DNA of 10,044 bases, from positions 10,180 to 20,223 of the forward strand of contig CAUDNR010001034.1 of assembly GCA_958430865.1 (NCBI GenBank), read 5' to 3'. Positions 7,163-10,044 of this stretch are shown here, piece by piece. Source of the stretch: Entrophospora sp. SA101 (taxonomy: Eukaryota > Glomeromycota > Glomeromycetes > Entrophosporales > Entrophosporaceae). Under the pieces are notes generated by a model. The model worked only from the letters and a program-made list of their open reading frames with translations. It made no database searches and was not told where the DNA came from. Positions within the stretch are counted from its first letter, which is position 1. Every line of letters starts with the position of its first letter. The translations under genes were made by a program, and so were the position numbers.

Positions 7163-7819
7163 CTAAAAATAAATTCTGAAACATGATTCTATTCTTGCCT
7201 GACAGATCACACAATAATCAACTTTTTGAGCACATTTTTCACAAGCTACTAAATGATGGCAGGGAGAAAAGCAATGCGTCAAATTGTCTTCCAAACAAAT
7301 TTTGCATCGTAATATTTGATCCTTTAGCTCATCATTTTCTTCGCTAAGTGATTCAGTTCAGGGTTGGCAAATGTGCGATCCATTGATGGTCCATTAGTGT
7401 AACACTTTAACCATTATTAATGGCAATGGACCAGTCCAAAATCCATCTGTTCTCAATAGACCAGTCAATTTGCCAACCCTGATTCAGTTATGTCCATTTC
7501 TTCACACAATTTTTTTTTTTAGAGATTTAATATGATCTTTTAAGTTAATTATTTCTTGCCCAAGGTTCTCTATTACTCGATTTAAATCTTCGGGTCTCTT
7601 ATCATCAGCAAAAAAATTTCTAAATTCATCAAAATATTGTTCTACTGCGGGAGAACTTCTCAATAACTTCATTATCAGATTAATTTTTGCTGGGGTCGTC
7701 AATTCAAGATCATTCTCTTCTTTTAGATAAATAAAAGTTTTTCATGTGTCTTTTCCCATTTTTTACGCTTTTCTTTATCAAATATAGATAAAAAACATCA
7801 TACCTTTATTTGAAATCAT
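7163..7819 (-). pseudogene. Coiled-coil plus C-terminal RING-finger protein, split by a hAT MITE
   Basis: A gene model on the minus strand starts at ATG 7819-7817 (MISNK). It has an 84-bp intron (7803-7720, GTATGA to AAAAG) that joins in frame to EENDLELTTPAK, then a helical region (SSPAVEQYFDEFRNFF) and a coiled coil (LGQEIINLKDHIKSLKKK). An 11-base A/T run at 7510-7520 is one base too long for the frame to continue (LCEEMDITE). A 123-bp MITE plus one 8-bp duplication then interrupts. Beyond it the frame resumes exactly (SLSEENDELKD) into a RING-HC finger: CKIC, SPCHH, ACEKC, YCVIC. The spacing is C-x2-C-x11-C-x-H-x3-C-x2-C-x6-C-x2-C, as in IAP/MDM2-like short RING domains of E3 ubiquitin ligases. 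It ends RIYF, TAG at 7163. About 146 residues before damage. The RING call is firm; the first exon and intron are inferred from frame and splice signals. Confidence 0.72.
7351..7489. mobile_element. hAT-type MITE (123 bp) with 8-bp target site duplication
   Basis: The element is 7359-7481, with perfect 14-bp terminal inverted repeats CAGGGTTGGCAAAT and ATTTGCCAACCCTG. It is flanked by identical 8-mers ATTCAGTT at 7351-7358 and 7482-7489. CAGGG termini with an 8-bp duplication are diagnostic of the hAT superfamily. Subterminal imperfect inverted repeats (TGGTCCATT near 7387, AATGGACCA near 7425) strengthen the palindromic structure. It has no coding capacity. It interrupts the RING-finger gene, and removing element plus one duplication restores the gene's frame. 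Confidence 0.95.
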
Positions 7820-8018
7820 TGTCTATTTTGATTCTTTTATTGCCTTCCTTCCTAGGAATAACAGTCGCATTAATAATTAGATGTGAACCACTCTTTTAAT
7901 AATTAACTAGAGTAACGACAAGTGGTGGCCTGACGATCTTATATGTATCTATTACTATGTAAAAAATTCCCTGGTTGATAAATAATTTTTCAATAAATTA
8001 TCACATGATGGATTTTAG
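7820..8018. other. AT-rich spacer between RING gene and pogo element
   Basis: The spacer lies 5' of the RING gene on the minus strand and left of the pogo terminal repeat, so it should hold the RING gene promoter. I see no clear core promoter element, ORF or RNA gene in it. Confidence 0.3.
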
Positions 8019-8051
8019 TTATATCCCACTTTAGTTATACAAGTCACTCCA

Positions 8052-8196
8052 ATTATAATGACATTCGTTATAATGACAATCTTGTTATAATAATAATAAT
8101 AATGACATTTTTTTAAAAACCAAATTTATAAATACAAATTTACGCCTGTTATAATGACACTCACTATTTATCCCGTTATACTAGTATAATGACATA
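8052..8196 (+). repeat. Subterminal array of GTTATAATGACA-type repeats
   Basis: The motif TTATAATGACA occurs at about 8053, 8068 and 8149, with expanded or altered versions at about 8084 (an AAT microsatellite lies inside the unit) and 8174 (GTTATACTAGTATAATGACA). An inverted, diverged trace (TATATGACATTTTTTGTTTATAACGG) is present near the right end. Repeats of this type just inside pogo/Tigger ends commonly serve as transposase binding sites; that role is inferred here. Confidence 0.6.
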
Positions 8197-8347
8197 ATTT
8201 GTCAAAAATAATTTTTTTAATTATAGAATTTATAACAAGAGAACCGATCAAAAACATTTGATATAACAATAAAACGTTGATTAGTATGACTAATTGGTTA
8301 ATTAGACAATGAATTATTAAAAATTAAAATTAAATTTTGTTTTAAAA

Positions 8348-9782
8348 ATGACTTCAACCTCTGCTGCACCTTTATCCAAAAAAAGATGTTCTTTAAGTGC
8401 TTTGCAAAAAAAAAGAACCATGTAAGCATGCTAAAAATGATCCTAGCTTAACTCAAGATAAATTAGCCAAAGATTTTGAAATTGGTCGAAGCACAGTTTC
8501 AGTAATTTTACCAGAATCAAACAAATGGCTTCCTGTTGATGAAACTGTTTCAACTTCTCAATTTAAAAAGAATCAGCAAGCAAATTGGCCACAATTAGAA
8601 GAAACTTTAGCAATTTGGTTTGATGAAGCTATAAAAAAACATAACCTTACAATTTCAGCAGATATTCTTAAAACAAAAGCTCAAGACCTAGTTGAACTTA
8701 TGAAAATAAATGATTTTAAAGGTAGTGATGGATGGCTCTCTTGTTTTAAAAATCGACATCATATTTATTCAGTAACTAGACAAGGTGAATCAGCACCTGC
8801 TCCAATTGAACTATTACCACAATATTGTGAAGAGCTTCAAGTAATTCTGAAAGATTATGATCCTAATAACATTTATAATTGTGACGAAACTGCACTATTC
8901 TGGTAACTTGAACCATCAAAGACTTTAGCTCATGGTGAAATATCTGGTACAAAACAATCCAAAGCGAGAGTTTCTATTATGCTAGCATGTAATTCTAAAG
9001 GTGAAAAACTTAAACCATTACTAATACATAAGTATGAAAATCCTCATGCTATTAGAGGAATGGATAAGGCCGAACTTCCAGTATATTATTTCAGTAAATT
9101 CAATGAACAAATGAAAAAAGTGAAAAAAAAAATTATTATGTTACTTGACAATGCATCATCACATGTAGGGGATTTAAATATGTCAAACGTTAAACTTCAT
9201 TTTTTTCCTATCAATACCACAGCTCACCTCCAACCTCTTGATGTTGGAATAACTTGGTTGTTTAAGTGTCATTATAAAAAGCTTCTTTGTCAAAATCGTG
9301 TCGAAATGTATGATCTTTATAAATTAACAAGAAATAAAGAATGTATTTTGGGAGAATGTTAAATGCGAAACTATTGTTCACACTCTTGGGAGAAAGTTGG
9401 CATTTTACCAAAAGATGATTTAGATAATTATATTATTATGAAAATAGTGAGGATAATGTTGAATTAGTTGCAAAACATAATGAATGAATATTATGAAGAA
9501 ACAATAACAACTGAAGACTACATTAATTGTGATAGCACTTATGAAATTGAAGCAATGCCTGGATTAGAAGAAATTATTGCTGTTGTTTTAAATAAAGAAG
9601 AGAAGGAGGAGGAGGAGGAGGAGGAAAATATTATTCATATTAATACTAACGATGCATTGAAAAATTGCATAAACCTTCTTACTTATATACAACAAGAACA
9701 AGTACCAAAGTTTATAATGGAGGATCGCTTATTAGATAGTTTACAAGAATTAATGAGTCAGAGTTTTAGAGAGGCTAAATAA
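8348..9782 (+). pseudogene. pogo/Tigger-like transposase (CENP-B-type HTH plus DDE_1), multiply broken
   Basis: ATG 8348 opens MTSTSAAPLSKKRCSLSAL. A 9-A run at 8406-8414 is one base too long, and the frame resumes as EPCKHAKNDPSLTQDKLA with an HTH (IGRSTVSVIL). The second, Tc5/CENP-B HTH follows (IWFDEAIKKHNLTIS ... GWLSCFKNRH). DDE signature: NCDETALFW (first Asp), MLLDNASSH (second), HLQPLDVGI (third). TAA at 8904-8906 sits directly after TALFW, where the family has Lys. Between LPVYYFS and KFNEQMKK the usual segment of 15-20 residues is missing in frame. After LYKLTRNKE (about 9340) the frame flips (WENVKCETIVH, then SWEKVGILPKDD, then a glutamate-run tail to TAA 9780-9782). A (GGA)n microsatellite at about 9605-9626 makes the Glu run. 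Clearly dead; the family is confident. Confidence 0.88.
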
Positions 9783-9893
9783 GTTAATAATTAATAAAAA
9801 AAATATTATGATAATAATTCTCACGTGACTTTTATATGACATTTTTTGTTTATAACGGGCGTGACTTGTATCTCAAAAAAAAATGGGGATATA

Positions 9894-9968
9894 AACGATC
9901 AACCATTGTGACCAGCCCCAATAATTTATATTTGGTGCTTTCCCTATTGCGGAGTAGATTTCTTATAT
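9894..9968. other. Short spacer between pogo element and right Tc1/mariner-like end
   Basis: About 75 bp without ORF or RNA signal. It separates the two mobile elements and shows no matching target duplication with the left flank of the pogo element beyond the TA dinucleotides. Confidence 0.3.
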
Positions 9969-10041
9969 ATAGTGCAGGACACCTAGTCCCACAACTTTTT
10001 ATTGGTCTTGTATATCCTTTAGTATACCAGAAATGGAAATG
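9969..10041 (+). mobile_element. Terminal end of a Tc1/mariner-like element (element extends right, outside window)
   Basis: TATAGTGCAGGACACCTAG opens a stretch matching the reverse complement of 44-117, including an identical run from TAGTCCCACAAC to ATTGGTC and a final ATGGAAATG. The terminus faces left, so the element body continues past the window end. It has lost the leading C of CAGTG. The two copies flank the window in opposite orientations as separate elements of one family. Confidence 0.6.
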
Positions 10042-10044
10042 TAA

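Larger units (their letters stand above)
8019..9893 (+). mobile_element. pogo/Tigger-like DNA transposon, about 1.87 kb, degenerate
   Basis: The ends are imperfect inverted repeats. Left 8019-8060 contains TATATCCCAC, then ATACAAGTCACTCC and TTATAA. The right end 9851-9893, reverse-complemented, contains TATATCCCCA, then ATACAAGTCACGCCCGTTATAA. The outer TATA...TATA is compatible with the TA target of Tc1/mariner/pogo elements. Subterminal TTATAATGACA-type repeats lie inside the left end, and a pogo-type transposase remnant fills 8348-9782. Exact end points are uncertain by a few bases. Confidence 0.65.

Noticed and set aside
6963..7214. ORFs on both strands in this interval (70 and 83 residues)
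   Set aside because: They overlap each other and the MITE/RING ends, include a poly-T encoded Phe/Lys run, and show no domain.
44..10041. A single 10-kb transposon with the two outer inverted repeats as its ends
   Set aside because: The TA-CAGTG termini face inward to the window, so the elements extend outward. The window content is a mosaic of unrelated relics.
1..10044. CRISPR arrays, tRNA or rRNA genes
   Set aside because: No regularly spaced repeats with unique spacers, no tRNA cloverleaf and no rRNA-like conserved stretch were seen on either strand.

Overview
The window reads as AT-rich nuclear DNA of an early-diverging fungus. A Rhizophagus-like arbuscular mycorrhizal fungus (Glomeromycotina) is the best guess. 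The reasons are introns of about 85 bp, an Mrr-type nuclease gene of the kind found in these fungi, and a dense mix of decayed DNA transposons (Tc1/mariner ends, piggyBac, a DUF7869-type element, hAT and other MITEs, pogo/Tigger). The taxon is an inference; no marker gene is present.

Layout. 44-117: outer end of a Tc1/mariner-like element that lies to the left. 139-1236: a three-exon Mrr-type restriction-endonuclease-like gene with one frameshift; its tail is duplicated in tandem (1019-1585). 1600-3015 (-): piggyBac transposase, N-terminally truncated, with a CGA-to-TGA type nonsense codon just before an intact C-terminal cysteine finger. 3196-4022 (+): C-terminal part of a DUF7869-type transposon protein with a frameshift. 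4224-6225 (+): two adjacent coiled-coil genes that make sense only if TGA is read as tryptophan (17 in-frame TGA, no in-frame TGG seen). 6291-6557 (-): a small hypothetical ORF. 6667-6967: a 301-bp MITE. 7163-7819 (-): a coiled-coil plus RING-finger gene with an 84-bp intron, split by a 123-bp hAT MITE with a perfect 8-bp target duplication. 8019-9893: a pogo/Tigger element with a broken transposase. 9969-10041: a second Tc1/mariner-like end, inverted relative to the first.

The main discovery candidate is the TGA=Trp block at about 4.1-6.3 kb (perhaps to 6.56 kb). It is flanked on both sides by fungal transposons whose genes use TGG for Trp and the standard stops. The simplest reading is DNA from a code-4 bacterium, most plausibly a Mollicutes-related endobacterium of the mycorrhizal fungus (Candidatus Moeniiplasma), integrated into the fungal nucleus and decaying there. 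An assembly chimera or a mitochondrial or plasmid source must be excluded.

Nothing here forms a working multi-gene system. The host-type genes (Mrr nuclease, RING protein) are damaged, and the rest are transposon relics. Nearly all inferred frameshifts fall in short homopolymers, so some may be sequencing errors. The two nonsense codons and the MITE insertion cannot be explained that way.
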